From Acinetobacter lwoffii (GTDB taxonomy: Bacteria; Pseudomonadota; Gammaproteobacteria; Pseudomonadales; Moraxellaceae), in the NCBI RefSeq assembly GCF_024129735.1, contig NZ_JAMXXK010000032.1:1-42048 (forward strand): DNA of 42,048 nt. Reading direction: 5' to 3'. The translations under genes were made by a program, and so were the position numbers. Shown here one piece after another: positions 8,449 through 16,636 of this stretch. How positions within the stretch are numbered: the first letter of the stretch is position 1; every line of letters starts with the position of its first letter. The notes under the pieces are model-generated. The model saw only the letters and a program-made list of their open reading frames with translations. It made no database searches and had not been told where the DNA came from.

Positions 8449-8632
8449 TTGCAGGAGAGAAATGCTTCTGCATTCGCCGAAGGAGCAAGGTCCCAGGAAA
8501 CTCTCAGGCAAAAGGACTGTGATAATGGATAAAGACTCTGGAGAGAAGTGTTCAATCACTCACCGAAGGGGAAGGTGGCCGCATTGATGTGCAATGTATC
8601 TACCGAAGCTCTCAGGTACACATGACAGATGG
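8449..8632 (+). promoter_or_regulatory. tandem glycine riboswitch (gcvT motif)
   Basis: Two consecutive glycine aptamers are visible. The first (about 8451-8535) has GCAGGAGAGA, the core CCGAAGGAGCAAG and the closing ACTCTCAGGCAAAAGGACTG. The second (about 8539-8632) has CTCTGGAGAGAAG, the core CACCGAAGGGGAAGG and GCTCTCAGGTACACATGACAGA. Tandem aptamers with a short linker are the classic arrangement of this class. Downstream, AGACA (8637-8641) can pair with TGTCT (8660-8664) around the AAGGAGG ribosome site, so control may act on translation. The 62-codon ORF overlapping it is an artefact. The controlled gene is the DadA-like oxidoreductase at 8665. Confidence 0.95.
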
Positions 8633-8664
8633 GAAAAGACATCAATACAATCAAGGAGGTGTCT

Positions 8665-9909
8665 ATGCGTCATGTCGTGGTGATTGGGGCCGGGATTACT
8701 GGAGTAACCACAGCTTATGAGCTGGCATTATCAGGCTATCAAGTGACCGTGGTTGATCGGCATCTATATCCGGCAATGGAAACATCCTTTGCCAATGGCG
8801 GCCAGCTTTCTGCCTGTAATGCCGAAGTATGGAACCAGAAAGCCACGGTACTCAAAGGCATCAAATGGATGTCACAAAAAACCGCACCACTTTTGCTCAA
8901 TCCTTCTTTCAGTATACATAAATACAGCTGGCTCATGGAATTTCTGGGCAATATCAAACATTATGAAGCCAATACCCGAGAAACGGTACGGCTGGCTTTA
9001 CTGGCAAGAGCACGCTTATTTGAAATTGCCGAAACAGAAAATATTGATTTCGATCTGGAAAAACGCGGCATTTTACATTTTTATCATAACAAGACGGATT
9101 ATGATGTTGCGATCAAAGTCAATGATCTGTTGTGTAGCGGTGGTCTGGAGCGCAATGCCATTTCCAATGCAGAAATCAAGCAGATCGAACCTGCATTAAC
9201 TGGCGATTATTATGCAGGATTTTACTGTCAGAGCGATGCCACCGGGGATATTCATAAATTTAGTACCGGTTTGGCCAAAGCCTGTATGCAAAAAGGCGTG
9301 AAATTTGAGTTTGGTCAAGATGTTTTTGTTGTTGATCATCAGGCTCAGAATATTCGGGTTAAATGCAAACCTAGTACTGAAAATGTCCATTCCTCTCCAG
9401 AGGATGTTCTGGAAATTAATGCAGATGCCATTGTGGTCTGTGCAGGGGTTGGCAGCTATCAATTGGCTGAAATACTTGGTGAACGAGTCAATGTCTATCC
9501 AGTCAAAGGCTACTCGATTACCGTGCAACTGAATGATGAGCAGAGCCAGAACAACGCACCTTGGGTCAGTCTGCTAGATGAAAGTGCGAAAATTGTCTTG
9601 TCACGCCTAGGCAAGGATCGTTTGCGTGTTGCAGGAACAGCCGAGTTTAATGGCTATAACCGGGATATTCGTGCTGACCGAATTCAACCTTTAATTGACT
9701 GGACCAATCGTAATTTTGACCTGTGTACTGAGCATGTCGTGCCGTGGGCGGGTCTACGCCCAATGATGCCAAATATGATGCCTGTGGTACGCCGTGGCAA
9801 ACATGAGCGGGTCTTTTACAATACCGGGCATGGTCATCTGGGCTGGACTTTATCAGCTGCAACGGCCGCAATGATCAGTCAGGAAATTGCGCAATACTAT
9901 CCAGCTTAA
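8665..9909 (+). CDS. dadA: DadA-like D-amino acid dehydrogenase (FAD-dependent)
   Basis: A 414-residue FAD-dependent oxidoreductase of the DAO superfamily. The dinucleotide-binding motif VIGAGITGVTTAYELALSGYQVTVVDR is at the N-terminus, NGGQLS follows at about residue 45, and the C-terminal WAGLRPMMPNMMPVVRR...NTGHGHLGWTLSAATA is the conserved DadA end. DadA oxidises D-amino acids to keto acids and ammonia, passing electrons to the respiratory chain. The frame opens at 8629, but AAGGAGG before ATG 8665 sets the start. The tandem glycine riboswitch directly upstream implies that glycine, or a compound in balance with it, is the inducer and possibly the substrate. No dadX/alr racemase is adjacent. 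The gene symbol is given for the family, not a proven function. Confidence 0.85.
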   Translation: MRHVVVIGAGITGVTTAYELALSGYQVTVVDRHLYPAMETSFANGGQLSACNAEVWNQKATVLKGIKWMSQKTAPLLLNPSFSIHKYSWLMEFLGNIKHYEANTRETVRLALLARARLFEIAETENIDFDLEKRGILHFYHNKTDYDVAIKVNDLLCSGGLERNAISNAEIKQIEPALTGDYYAGFYCQSDATGDIHKFSTGLAKACMQKGVKFEFGQDVFVVDHQAQNIRVKCKPSTENVHSSPEDVLEINADAIVVCAGVGSYQLAEILGERVNVYPVKGYSITVQLNDEQSQNNAPWVSLLDESAKIVLSRLGKDRLRVAGTAEFNGYNRDIRADRIQPLIDWTNRNFDLCTEHVVPWAGLRPMMPNMMPVVRRGKHERVFYNTGHGHLGWTLSAATAAMISQEIAQYYPA

Positions 9910-9913
9910 ATTG

Positions 9914-9938
9914 ATAGCCCGCTTGCGGGCTATTTTTT
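9914..9938 (+). terminator. terminator after the dadA-like gene
   Basis: ATAGCCCG (9914-9921) and CGGGCTAT (9926-9933) form an eight-base-pair hairpin with a four-base loop, followed by a T run. Confidence 0.9.
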
Positions 9939-9991
9939 ACACCAAAAATCTCATTTTATATGACAATAAATTATAATATTTTGAAAATAAA

Positions 9992-10645
9992 TCAATCATA
10001 TAGTCGATAAATACCGGTAAAACGTTCACAGCCTTTTTGCTGGCTACTGACCGCTAAAATGGCTTTACTATAATTAAATTCATAGCGGCAGTCATTTTCG
10101 TTATCGGTAATCTGGTTTTTTGTCTCAGGCGTAGTATAGGCTAAAAAAGGAATGATCTGCTTCTCAGCCCGGTTATTCGGATTACGATAGGCAAGACCTT
10201 CAACCTTGATCCGGTCTTTGGTCAGTTGATGAATCTTGAGATGAACAGGTTGCTTGGCGATTTGTCCCTGTTCAAACTTGATATAATGCTGGGTCAGACT
10301 TTGATTCAGCGAAATATAGACATTTAAATCATCTAAACGCCATTCAAACTGCTGTTTTAAACAATCTATGGTTTTGCATTGCTGTAAGCGGGTCGCCCAT
10401 AGTTGTTGGCTATCTTGCAATAAGCGCACAGGTGCATCAGTAATCAGAAAAGCAGTAAAGTATTGGTCTGTGATTTTTTCACGAGATTCAGCCAACGATG
10501 CTGAGCAGACTTTATTCATGGCAGGCGTTTTTTTGCTGTAATCGCTACAGTCCATTGTGATCGCCGAGCTACCCGTAGAAATCATCCCCAGGCCGAGCAT
10601 CAGGCCAATTATTTTCAACATATTTATATCAGTTTTCAGTAGCAT
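9992..10645 (-). CDS. secreted LprI-like protein with C-terminal extension
   Basis: A 217-residue protein; translation may begin at ATG 10645 or at Met9 (MLKIIGLMLGLGMISTGSSA), which gives a cleaner signal peptide. The first half of the mature protein looks like the DUF1311/LprI family: CSDYSKKTPAMNKVCSASLAESREKI, then QQLWATRLQQCKTIDCLKQQFEWRLDDL with a Q-x-LW segment and paired cysteines. The second half (about 115-217) is a separate beta-rich region (KQPVHLKIHQLTKDRIKVEG, ...CRYEFNYSKAILAVSSQQKGCERFTGIYR), which may bind or inhibit a partner. Periplasmic location expected. It is divergent from ispF with about 100 bases between starts. Confidence 0.65.
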   Translation of the reverse strand: MLLKTDINMLKIIGLMLGLGMISTGSSAITMDCSDYSKKTPAMNKVCSASLAESREKITDQYFTAFLITDAPVRLLQDSQQLWATRLQQCKTIDCLKQQFEWRLDDLNVYISLNQSLTQHYIKFEQGQIAKQPVHLKIHQLTKDRIKVEGLAYRNPNNRAEKQIIPFLAYTTPETKNQITDNENDCRYEFNYSKAILAVSSQQKGCERFTGIYRLYD

Positions 10646-10745
10646 GATCGCTTATACTTTCACTGTGTTACGCTTGGTCTAACTATAGCGAAATAGAAAG
10701 CAAGTGTACAAGATTTCAATGGGCTATTTCTAAAGGATGTATAAG

Positions 10746-11234
10746 GTGATCGCACAAATTCGTATTGGCCAGGGTCTGGATGTGCATGCATTTGAAGAAG
10801 GTGATTTTGTCACTTTGGCAGGCATTCAAATTCCGCATACTCAAGGTCTGAAAGCACATTCGGATGGTGATGTGGTGCTGCATGCACTCTGTGATGCTTT
10901 GTTGGGTGCATTGGCGCTTGGAGATATTGGCCAGCATTTTCCGGATACAGATCCTGAGTTTAAAGGTGCAGATAGCCGGGTACTACTCAAGGATGTCTAT
11001 CAGCTGATTCTGGATCGTGGCTATCACCTGAATAATGCCGATATTACCGTGGCCTGTGAACGTCCAAAACTGGCTAAGCACAATCTGACGATGCGTCAAA
11101 GTATTGCAGATGTCTTAGATGTTGATGTAACTCAAATCAGTATTAAAGCCACCACTACTGAACAGTTAGGTTTTACCGGTCGTCAGGAAGGCATTATGTC
11201 GATGGCAACCGTGTTATTGAGCCACAGTAAATAA
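10746..11234 (+). CDS. ispF: 2-C-methyl-D-erythritol 2,4-cyclodiphosphate synthase IspF
   Basis: Catalyses ring closure of CDP-methylerythritol phosphate to the cyclodiphosphate in the MEP isoprenoid pathway. The protein (162 residues from GTG 10746) has RIGQGLDVHAF with the zinc ligands Asp and His, the AHSDGDVVLHALCDALLGA block, GDIGQHFPDTDPEFKGADS and the C-terminal TTEQLGFTGRQEGI. I prefer GTG 10746 to ATG 10737 because the AAAGG ribosome site directly abuts the ATG but lies nine bases before the GTG, and the family normally begins about five to six residues before GQGLDVH. It ends two bases from the convergent phosphatase-like gene. Confidence 0.93.
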   Translation: MIAQIRIGQGLDVHAFEEGDFVTLAGIQIPHTQGLKAHSDGDVVLHALCDALLGALALGDIGQHFPDTDPEFKGADSRVLLKDVYQLILDRGYHLNNADITVACERPKLAKHNLTMRQSIADVLDVDVTQISIKATTTEQLGFTGRQEGIMSMATVLLSHSK

Positions 11235-11236
11235 AA

Positions 11237-11761
11237 TCAAGCAAAATAATTTGGATTAATCAAGGAAAGTTCCAGTTCCTGCGTTGCTTTACGGCCTTGT
11301 AGCTGTAGGGCAACCGCATGCATTAAACCGGTCCAGGTTTCATTCGGTTCCCAGATCTGATGCAAGTGTTCTTGTGCTGTAGGCAAATCCATATCCATAT
11401 AGTACTGACGATATAAATACATCAGACAGCTGACATGGTAGTTTTGCGAACAATGTACCCAGACCATTTGCTCTTTTACCAGATGATCGATCAGGTCCAG
11501 TACCAGCAGACATTGATTGTCTGAAGGGGTTTCCCAGGAAATTGGAACCTGAATATAGTTTAGTCCCAGCTCAAGGCAAATTTTATCTTCATGCGGCAGA
11601 TACTGTTCGCTATCGGTCAGCGCCACATTGATGACTGTAGATACACCGTATTCTTTCATTAGCTGTAATTGGGCAGTGGTCGGTTGACCGGAGCTAAACA
11701 GATGTTCGTGTATGAACTGAAAATTCTCAATCTGGCTTAATGCCGTTTCAATATCATTCAT
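11237..11761 (-). CDS. protein tyrosine phosphatase-like (DUF442-type) protein, altered P-loop
   Basis: A 174-residue protein resembling the small dual-specificity-phosphatase-like family often annotated as DUF442: LFSSGQPTTAQLQLMKEYGVSTVINVAL at the N-terminus, then ICLELGLNYIQVPISWETPS and the signature region MVWVHCSQNYHVSCLMYLYRQ. Phosphatases need Cys-x5-Arg; here the Cys is present, but His stands where the Arg belongs. The enzyme may therefore bind phosphate weakly, be inactive, or act differently. AAGGA precedes ATG 11761. It is on the same strand as the upstream DAHP synthase but separated by a hairpin. Its biological role is unknown. Confidence 0.75.
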   Translation of the reverse strand: MNDIETALSQIENFQFIHEHLFSSGQPTTAQLQLMKEYGVSTVINVALTDSEQYLPHEDKICLELGLNYIQVPISWETPSDNQCLLVLDLIDHLVKEQMVWVHCSQNYHVSCLMYLYRQYYMDMDLPTAQEHLHQIWEPNETWTGLMHAVALQLQGRKATQELELSLINPNYFA

Positions 11762-11789
11762 CAGATAAATTTTCCTTGTTCTAGAAATG

Positions 11790-11816
11790 CAAACGCCATC
11801 TTGGCGATGGCGTTTG
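11790..11816 (-). terminator. hairpin after aroG-type DAHP synthase
   Basis: CAAACGCCATC (11790-11800) and GATGGCGTTTG (11806-11816) form an 11-base-pair stem around TTGGC, ten bases past the DAHP synthase stop. The downstream T tract on the minus strand is short (CATTTCTAG), so it may terminate only partly, allowing some expression of the phosphatase-like gene. Confidence 0.7.
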
Positions 11817-11825
11817 TCAGATCAT

Positions 11826-12938
11826 TTAACGATTAGGTAAAATGTCTTTCAATGCCTCATGCATGTCGAGTAAGACTTTTTCAGTCGTTTCCCAGTCGAT
11901 ACAGCCATCCGTAACGGATTGACCGTATTCCATATCACTTAGGTTTGCAGGAATGTCCTGACGACCACCCTTAAGATGACTTTCTACCATAATACCAACA
12001 ATTGACTTGTTTCCATCAAGAATTTGTTCTGAAATGTTTTTAAGTACAAGTGGTTGCAGGTACGGGTCTTTGTTAGAGTTGGCGTGGCTGGCATCAATCA
12101 TGATCTTGGTGCTGACTTTGGCCTTGGCTAGCGCGGCTTCTGCATCTGCAACCGAGCCTGCATCATAGTTCGGTTTACCATTACCACCACGCAACACCAC
12201 GTGCGCATATGGGTTACCTGAAGTACGAATGACAGCCACCTGACCTTGATCATTTAGACCGAGGAAGCTATGGCCATGTCTTACCGATTGCATCGCATTG
12301 GTCGCGACAGTTAACCCGCCGTCAGTACCATTTTTAAAGCCAACCGGAGAAGAAAGGCCTGAAGACATTTCACGATGCGTCTGGCTTTCTGTGGTACGTG
12401 CACCAATCGCTGACCATGAAATCAGGTCTTGGTAATACTGTGGCGAGTTTGGATCAAGTGCTTCAGTCGCACATGGCAAGCCCATTTCATTCAGTTCAAG
12501 TAACAACTTGCGACCGATACGCAGACCTTTTTCAATATTGAATGAATCATTCATATCCGGGTCATTGATCAGGCCTTTCCAGCCTACGGTAGTACGTGGT
12601 TTTTCAAAATAAACTCGCATCACGATATATAAGCTGTCTTTCACTTTTTCGCTCAGCACTTTCAAGCGTTCAGCATATTCATGTGCCGCCGCCGGATCAT
12701 GAATAGAACAAGGGCCAATTACCACGAACAGGCGTTTGTCTTCACCATCCAGAATTTTACGAATCGTTTCACGACCATGCAGTACGGTTTGATAAGCAGT
12801 TTCAGTCAACGGTAACTCTGCTTTAAGCTCGGCAGGGGTTACAAGAGGAATCATGCTGTGGATATTCACGTCATCAATATCTGATGCTGAAATAGGATTT
12901 GACTGTTGTGTATTCATTGCCGTCACTGGTTCGATCAT
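11826..12938 (-). CDS. aroG: 3-deoxy-7-phosphoheptulonate (DAHP) synthase, class I
   Basis: Condenses phosphoenolpyruvate and erythrose 4-phosphate in the first step of the shikimate pathway. The 370-residue frame (perhaps from Met8, MNTQQSNPISASDIDDVNIHS) has the family marks VVIGPCSIHDPAAAHEYA (metal-binding Cys, about 75), EKPRTTVGWKGLINDPDMN, GARTTESQTHREMSSGLS, VGFKNGTDGGL, IDASHANSNKDP and GIMVESHLKGG. It belongs to the AroF/G/H group whose N-terminal extension takes part in feedback inhibition. A paralogue lies at 39451-40500. No leader peptide like the one before that copy is seen in the 106 bases upstream. The AroG name is a guess among the three isozyme types. Confidence 0.93.
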   Translation of the reverse strand: MIEPVTAMNTQQSNPISASDIDDVNIHSMIPLVTPAELKAELPLTETAYQTVLHGRETIRKILDGEDKRLFVVIGPCSIHDPAAAHEYAERLKVLSEKVKDSLYIVMRVYFEKPRTTVGWKGLINDPDMNDSFNIEKGLRIGRKLLLELNEMGLPCATEALDPNSPQYYQDLISWSAIGARTTESQTHREMSSGLSSPVGFKNGTDGGLTVATNAMQSVRHGHSFLGLNDQGQVAVIRTSGNPYAHVVLRGGNGKPNYDAGSVADAEAALAKAKVSTKIMIDASHANSNKDPYLQPLVLKNISEQILDGNKSIVGIMVESHLKGGRQDIPANLSDMEYGQSVTDGCIDWETTEKVLLDMHEALKDILPNR

Positions 12939-13044
12939 ACAAAAGGTTGTTTAATAGCCCGAATATAACATGAATGATGCGTCACTTTGTTATAAAAAAG
13001 ATGAATACTTCTTTGAAAAAAAAGTGATGAATCGGATAGTTAAC

Positions 13045-13935
13045 TTAAACGGATGGGGAATTTGGGCTCACAATTATCATTGCTGTTTCAGCAGGTTGAG
13101 CCGGTTTTGATTTCACAGGATTAATTATGAAATTCACGCCCAGCGCAAATAGGGTAATACCTAAAATTTTGCGGATCAGTTTTTCCGGCATACGTGAGCT
13201 GAGTAAAGTGCCGACAATAATCGCTGGAATAGAACCCACCAATAACCACATGAGCAGCATGAAATCGACGTTGCCTGAAGACATATGACCCAGCCCTGCA
13301 ACCAGTGTCAGTACCACTGCATGCACCACGTCAGAGCCAATGATACGAATCATTGGAAGATTCGGGAACATGACCACAAGTGCCATGATACCAAATGCAC
13401 CAGCTCCCACTGAAGAGAGCGTGACAAATATACCCAAGATAATGCCCATGATAATAATGGCTACACGCTTTTCTTTGGCTTGCAGCTTCACTTTTTCCAG
13501 ATCCTGCGTCATATCCGGCAGTTCTTGTTTTCTGTATTTATTGAAAAGATTTTCGATCTGGGTGCGAAACAGAATAGATAAGCCGGTAATGGTCAGCATA
13601 AAGCCCAATACCATGGTCAGGACGGCCTTGTAATGCGTTGATTGGCTCAGATAGTTATCAAGAACCCAATGCGTTGCAAAAGATGCGGGAATACTGCCAA
13701 CGGCCAGCCAGATCACAATCGGCCAGACAATATTCATTTTCTTGGCATGCACAAACGAGCCACAGAATTTTGAAATCGCGGCATAGAGCAGGTCAGTACC
13801 AATTGCGATATGCGGTTCAATCCGGAATAAACTGATAAGAATGGGCGTCATCAATGAACCACCACCCACACCAGTGACACCTACACAAAAACCTACCAGA
13901 ATGCCTGCTAAAATAAATTCAATCGGACCAAACAT
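13045..13935 (-). CDS. TauE/SafE family sulfite exporter-like permease
   Basis: A 296-residue membrane protein with about eight hydrophobic segments in two repeats. The N-terminal repeat GILVGFCVGVTGVGGGSLMTPIL and its counterpart GIILGIFVTLSSVGAGAFGIMAL are the duplicated glycine-rich signature of the TauE/SafE (DUF81) family, which moves sulfite, sulfoacetate or other organic anions. A cytoplasmic loop (RTQIENLFNKYRKQELPDMTQD onwards, about 125-155) joins the halves. No sulfonate-degradation genes are adjacent, so the substrate remains open. It is transcribed towards the DAHP synthase, 106 bases away. Confidence 0.88.
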   Translation of the reverse strand: MFGPIEFILAGILVGFCVGVTGVGGGSLMTPILISLFRIEPHIAIGTDLLYAAISKFCGSFVHAKKMNIVWPIVIWLAVGSIPASFATHWVLDNYLSQSTHYKAVLTMVLGFMLTITGLSILFRTQIENLFNKYRKQELPDMTQDLEKVKLQAKEKRVAIIIMGIILGIFVTLSSVGAGAFGIMALVVMFPNLPMIRIIGSDVVHAVVLTLVAGLGHMSSGNVDFMLLMWLLVGSIPAIIVGTLLSSRMPEKLIRKILGITLFALGVNFIINPVKSKPAQPAETAMIIVSPNSPSV

Positions 13936-14322
13936 GCATATATGCCAAAATCAAAAAACGAGCATATCTTATGACTTTTGGATATAAGTCGTTGTCTTGA
14001 TTATTGATTTACTTATGCATAAAAAAGATAAAGCTAGATGAAGAATATTAGGTGATCTTTCATATTTATTCGCTGGGTTATGTATAAAGTGCGAATATGA
14101 TGATTAATTTCAACTGTCCGATTTGCCTCATTTCTGTCTAATTGAATTTACCTGTAAATGTCGATTTAATTCTTGCTATGCAAGTTCGATCATTGACTAA
14201 GTCATTCTAAACGGTGGGTTTCTTAAAATGAGAAGATACTTAAGCTTCTTCCGGAATAGCCACAGGATTATGTTAGAATCCCGATTCAATAAATTTCCAT
14301 GCGGATCTGAGAGGAAACCCAC
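13936..14322. other. intergenic region between tauE-like gene and lpxB
   Basis: No credible ORF is seen. GTGGGTTTC (14214-14222) is the exact reverse complement of GAAACCCAC (14314-14322), which covers the lpxB ribosome site and touches the start codon. TAGAAT at 14275-14280 is a possible -10 for lpxB, but then the upstream arm would not be transcribed. The stretch 13970-14200 is AT-rich without a recognisable element. Confidence 0.5.
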
Positions 14323-15495
14323 TTGCTAAATCGAAAACTTAAAATTGGAATCGTGGTCGGTGAAGTCTCTGGAGATACGCTTGGCGCAACATTGATTCGC
14401 CGTTTTCGTGAGCAAGGCATTGATGCTGAATTTGAAGGTATCGGTGGTCCACAAATGATCGCGGAAGGCTTTAAAAGCTATTATCCGATGGATATTTTAT
14501 CGGTGATGGGCATTGTCGAAGTTTTAAAAGATATTAAAAAACTGTTTGCTGTTCGTGATGGTCTGGTGGAAACTTGGACTAAAGATCCGGTCGATATTTT
14601 TATCGGGATTGATGCGCCTGATTTTAACCTGCGTTTGTCAAAAACCATTAAACAAAAACAGTTACCGATTAAAACGGTGCAATACGTCAGTCCTTCGGTC
14701 TGGGCATGGCGTCAAGGTCGTGTGCATGGGATTAAAGCCAGTATTGATCTGGTGCTCTGCCTGTTTCCATTTGAAAAAGCCTTTTTCAAGCAATGGGATG
14801 TGCTAGCAGCTTTTGTTGGACATCCATTGGCCAGTCAGTTGCCGCTTGAAAATCCAATTCTGGCAGCTAAGACAGAATTAGGCTTGGATCCAAGTCAGAA
14901 ATATATTGCCTTATTGCCGGGCAGCCGTCGTGGTGAAATTGAACGTTTGGGGCCTTTGGTTCTGGATGCAGCCAATATTCTGCATCAAAAATATCCAGAT
15001 TATACCTTTCTGATTCCTGCGATTAATGATGCACGCAAGCAGCAAATCGAAAGTTTACTGGCCACTTATCCTGAGAGCTTAAAAACCCAAATTCGCTTGA
15101 TGGAAAATACCAGCGCTGAATCCAAAATTGGCCGTCAGGTCATGAATGCATCCAATATTATTGCACTGGCGTCTGGAACTGCAACGCTTGAAGCGATGTT
15201 GCTGCACCGTCCGATGGTGACTTTTTATAAATTGCACTGGCTGACCTATCGAATTGCCAAATTACTGGTAAAAATCCCATATTTTTCATTACCAAATATA
15301 ATTGCTGGCAAAAAAGTGATTCAAGAACTCATCCAATCCGCTGCTACACCTGAAAATCTGGCAGCTGAAATTGAAAAACTGATGGATATTGAAGCAGCGC
15401 AGATTCAGGTTATGCAGCATATCACCATGCACAAGCAGCTACTTTCTGGCAATAGCGAAGACCCGGTCAAAGCAGTGTTGGCATTAGTCCAGTAA
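14323..15495 (+). CDS. lpxB: lipid-A-disaccharide synthase LpxB
   Basis: A family 19 glycosyltransferase that joins UDP-2,3-diacylglucosamine and lipid X to form the lipid A disaccharide at the inner membrane. The 390 residues include the N-terminal IGIVVGEVSGDTLGATLIRRF, FEGIGGPQM, YPMDILSVMGIVEVL, GIDAPDFNL, YVSPSVWAWRQGR and LLPGSRRGEI, all standard LpxB blocks, and ALASGTATLEAMLLHRPMVTFYK near the C-terminus. The start is TTG 14323 with AGAGGA upstream. It is not linked here to lpxA/fabZ or rnhB, unlike in Escherichia coli. It converges with the AraC-type gene, three bases apart. Confidence 0.95.
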   Translation: MLNRKLKIGIVVGEVSGDTLGATLIRRFREQGIDAEFEGIGGPQMIAEGFKSYYPMDILSVMGIVEVLKDIKKLFAVRDGLVETWTKDPVDIFIGIDAPDFNLRLSKTIKQKQLPIKTVQYVSPSVWAWRQGRVHGIKASIDLVLCLFPFEKAFFKQWDVLAAFVGHPLASQLPLENPILAAKTELGLDPSQKYIALLPGSRRGEIERLGPLVLDAANILHQKYPDYTFLIPAINDARKQQIESLLATYPESLKTQIRLMENTSAESKIGRQVMNASNIIALASGTATLEAMLLHRPMVTFYKLHWLTYRIAKLLVKIPYFSLPNIIAGKKVIQELIQSAATPENLAAEIEKLMDIEAAQIQVMQHITMHKQLLSGNSEDPVKAVLALVQ

Positions 15496-15497
15496 TT

Positions 15498-16448
15498 TTA
15501 GTCTGGTAATAAAGATTGATTTTTCTGACAATGCAGCCGGTATTGGGTCGGCGTCAGTTCAAACTGTTTTTTAAAACTTTGACTAAACGCCGTCTCGGAT
15601 GAATAACCAACCAGATAAGCGATCTGCTGGATACCAAATCCACTATTTCTCAAATATTGCGCTGCCAGACGCAGGCGGTGCTGTTGCAGATAGGCAAGGG
15701 GCGGCTCACCGACAATCTGGGTAAACAACTGGGCGAATTTAGAACGTGACATATGACATTGTTCGGCCAGACTTTCCACAGTCCAAGACTGCTCAGGTTT
15801 GCCATGAATCGCCGTCAGTGAATTGGATAATTCCGGATGCGAAAGAGCATTCAGCCAGCTCGAGGCATTTTCCAGGTTTAAAATATAATCTCGCACGCAT
15901 TCAATCAGTAAAATACTGACCAGATGATCCAGAATTTTGTCACGTCCGGGACGAAGCTGCTGGGTTTCCAGTGCAAGAAATTGCAAGCCGACCTGTAACC
16001 ATTCCGGTGCGGTATCACCCAGAATATGTTGAATATGCAGGTATTTAGGTAATGCACTCAAAAGAGGTTTGGCCATCTGGATATCCAAGCTAGAACGAAT
16101 AGCCAGTATGAAACTATGCTCCGCCGAATTTTCCCGATTGAGATCAATACATTGCTGTATATTGCTCTGAAAATAAGGATTAATCGCATGGTGCTCAGAA
16201 AAATCGGCATTGTCTGGGCAGGAAACATGATGGGCAGAACCTGCAGGTAATAGCACCAGATCACCTTGCTGCAGCTCCAGCCGATCACCATTTATGAACT
16301 TTAATTGGGCCTGTCCCTGTAACAGGATATAGGCCAGCATAAAAGGCTCATGCTGATAATCAAAGCCGCCTGGATGAAATACATTCAGATAAAGATATTC
16401 CGATTTTTCCAGATGAATATCATCAAAAATTTTACTTAAAGCATCCAT
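15498..16448 (-). CDS. alkR: AraC/XylS-family regulator, likely AlkR
   Basis: A 316-residue regulator with an N-terminal cupin-like sensor (YLYLNVFHPGGFDYQHEPFMLAYILLQGQAQLKF..LQQGDLVLLPAGSAHH, about 18-95) and a C-terminal double helix-turn-helix of the AraC type (WTVESLAEQCHMSRSKFAQLFTQIVGEPPLAYLQQHRLRLAAQYL then IQQIAYLVGYSSETAFSQSFKKQFELTPTQYR, about 222-310). It is divergent from the alkane hydroxylase, 188 bases apart, the same arrangement as alkR-alkM in Acinetobacter baylyi, where AlkR activates alkM in response to long-chain alkanes. Function inferred from this context. Confidence 0.85.
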   Translation of the reverse strand: MDALSKIFDDIHLEKSEYLYLNVFHPGGFDYQHEPFMLAYILLQGQAQLKFINGDRLELQQGDLVLLPAGSAHHVSCPDNADFSEHHAINPYFQSNIQQCIDLNRENSAEHSFILAIRSSLDIQMAKPLLSALPKYLHIQHILGDTAPEWLQVGLQFLALETQQLRPGRDKILDHLVSILLIECVRDYILNLENASSWLNALSHPELSNSLTAIHGKPEQSWTVESLAEQCHMSRSKFAQLFTQIVGEPPLAYLQQHRLRLAAQYLRNSGFGIQQIAYLVGYSSETAFSQSFKKQFELTPTQYRLHCQKNQSLLPD

Positions 16449-16523
16449 GCCTAACTCTATTCTTCTGTTTTATTTCATTGAATTGACTATAAATATTTTA
16501 ACTTTGTGATTATAGGCCAGAAT

Positions 16524-16540
16524 TTGGCAGCATGTGCCAA
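16524..16540. promoter_or_regulatory. palindrome in the alkR-alkM intergenic region
   Basis: TTGGCA, GCATG and TGCCAA form a perfect inverted repeat with a five-base spacer, about 75 bases before the alkR start and 96 before alkM. A regulator site is plausible; the binding protein is not established. Confidence 0.5.
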
Positions 16541-16565
16541 AGACGCTGACATAGCTTTTCTGGAC

Positions 16566-16606
16566 GTTGAATACTGTTCGCTACTGCTGAAATATTCAAC
16601 TATAAG
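16566..16606 (+). promoter_or_regulatory. inverted repeat and probable -10 box of alkM
   Basis: GTTGAATA (16566-16573) and TATTCAAC (16593-16600) are perfect inverted arms 19 bases apart, directly followed by TATAAG (16601-16606), a fair -10 hexamer. No good -35 is seen at the right distance, as expected for an activator-dependent promoter. Confidence 0.45.
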
Positions 16607-16636
16607 TGCAGAGTAACATAAAAAAGGAAGGCCGCA

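Noticed and set aside
8399..8587. 62-codon ORF upstream of the DadA-like gene
   Set aside because: It lies across the glycine riboswitch, has no ribosome site, and its sequence is explained by the conserved RNA.
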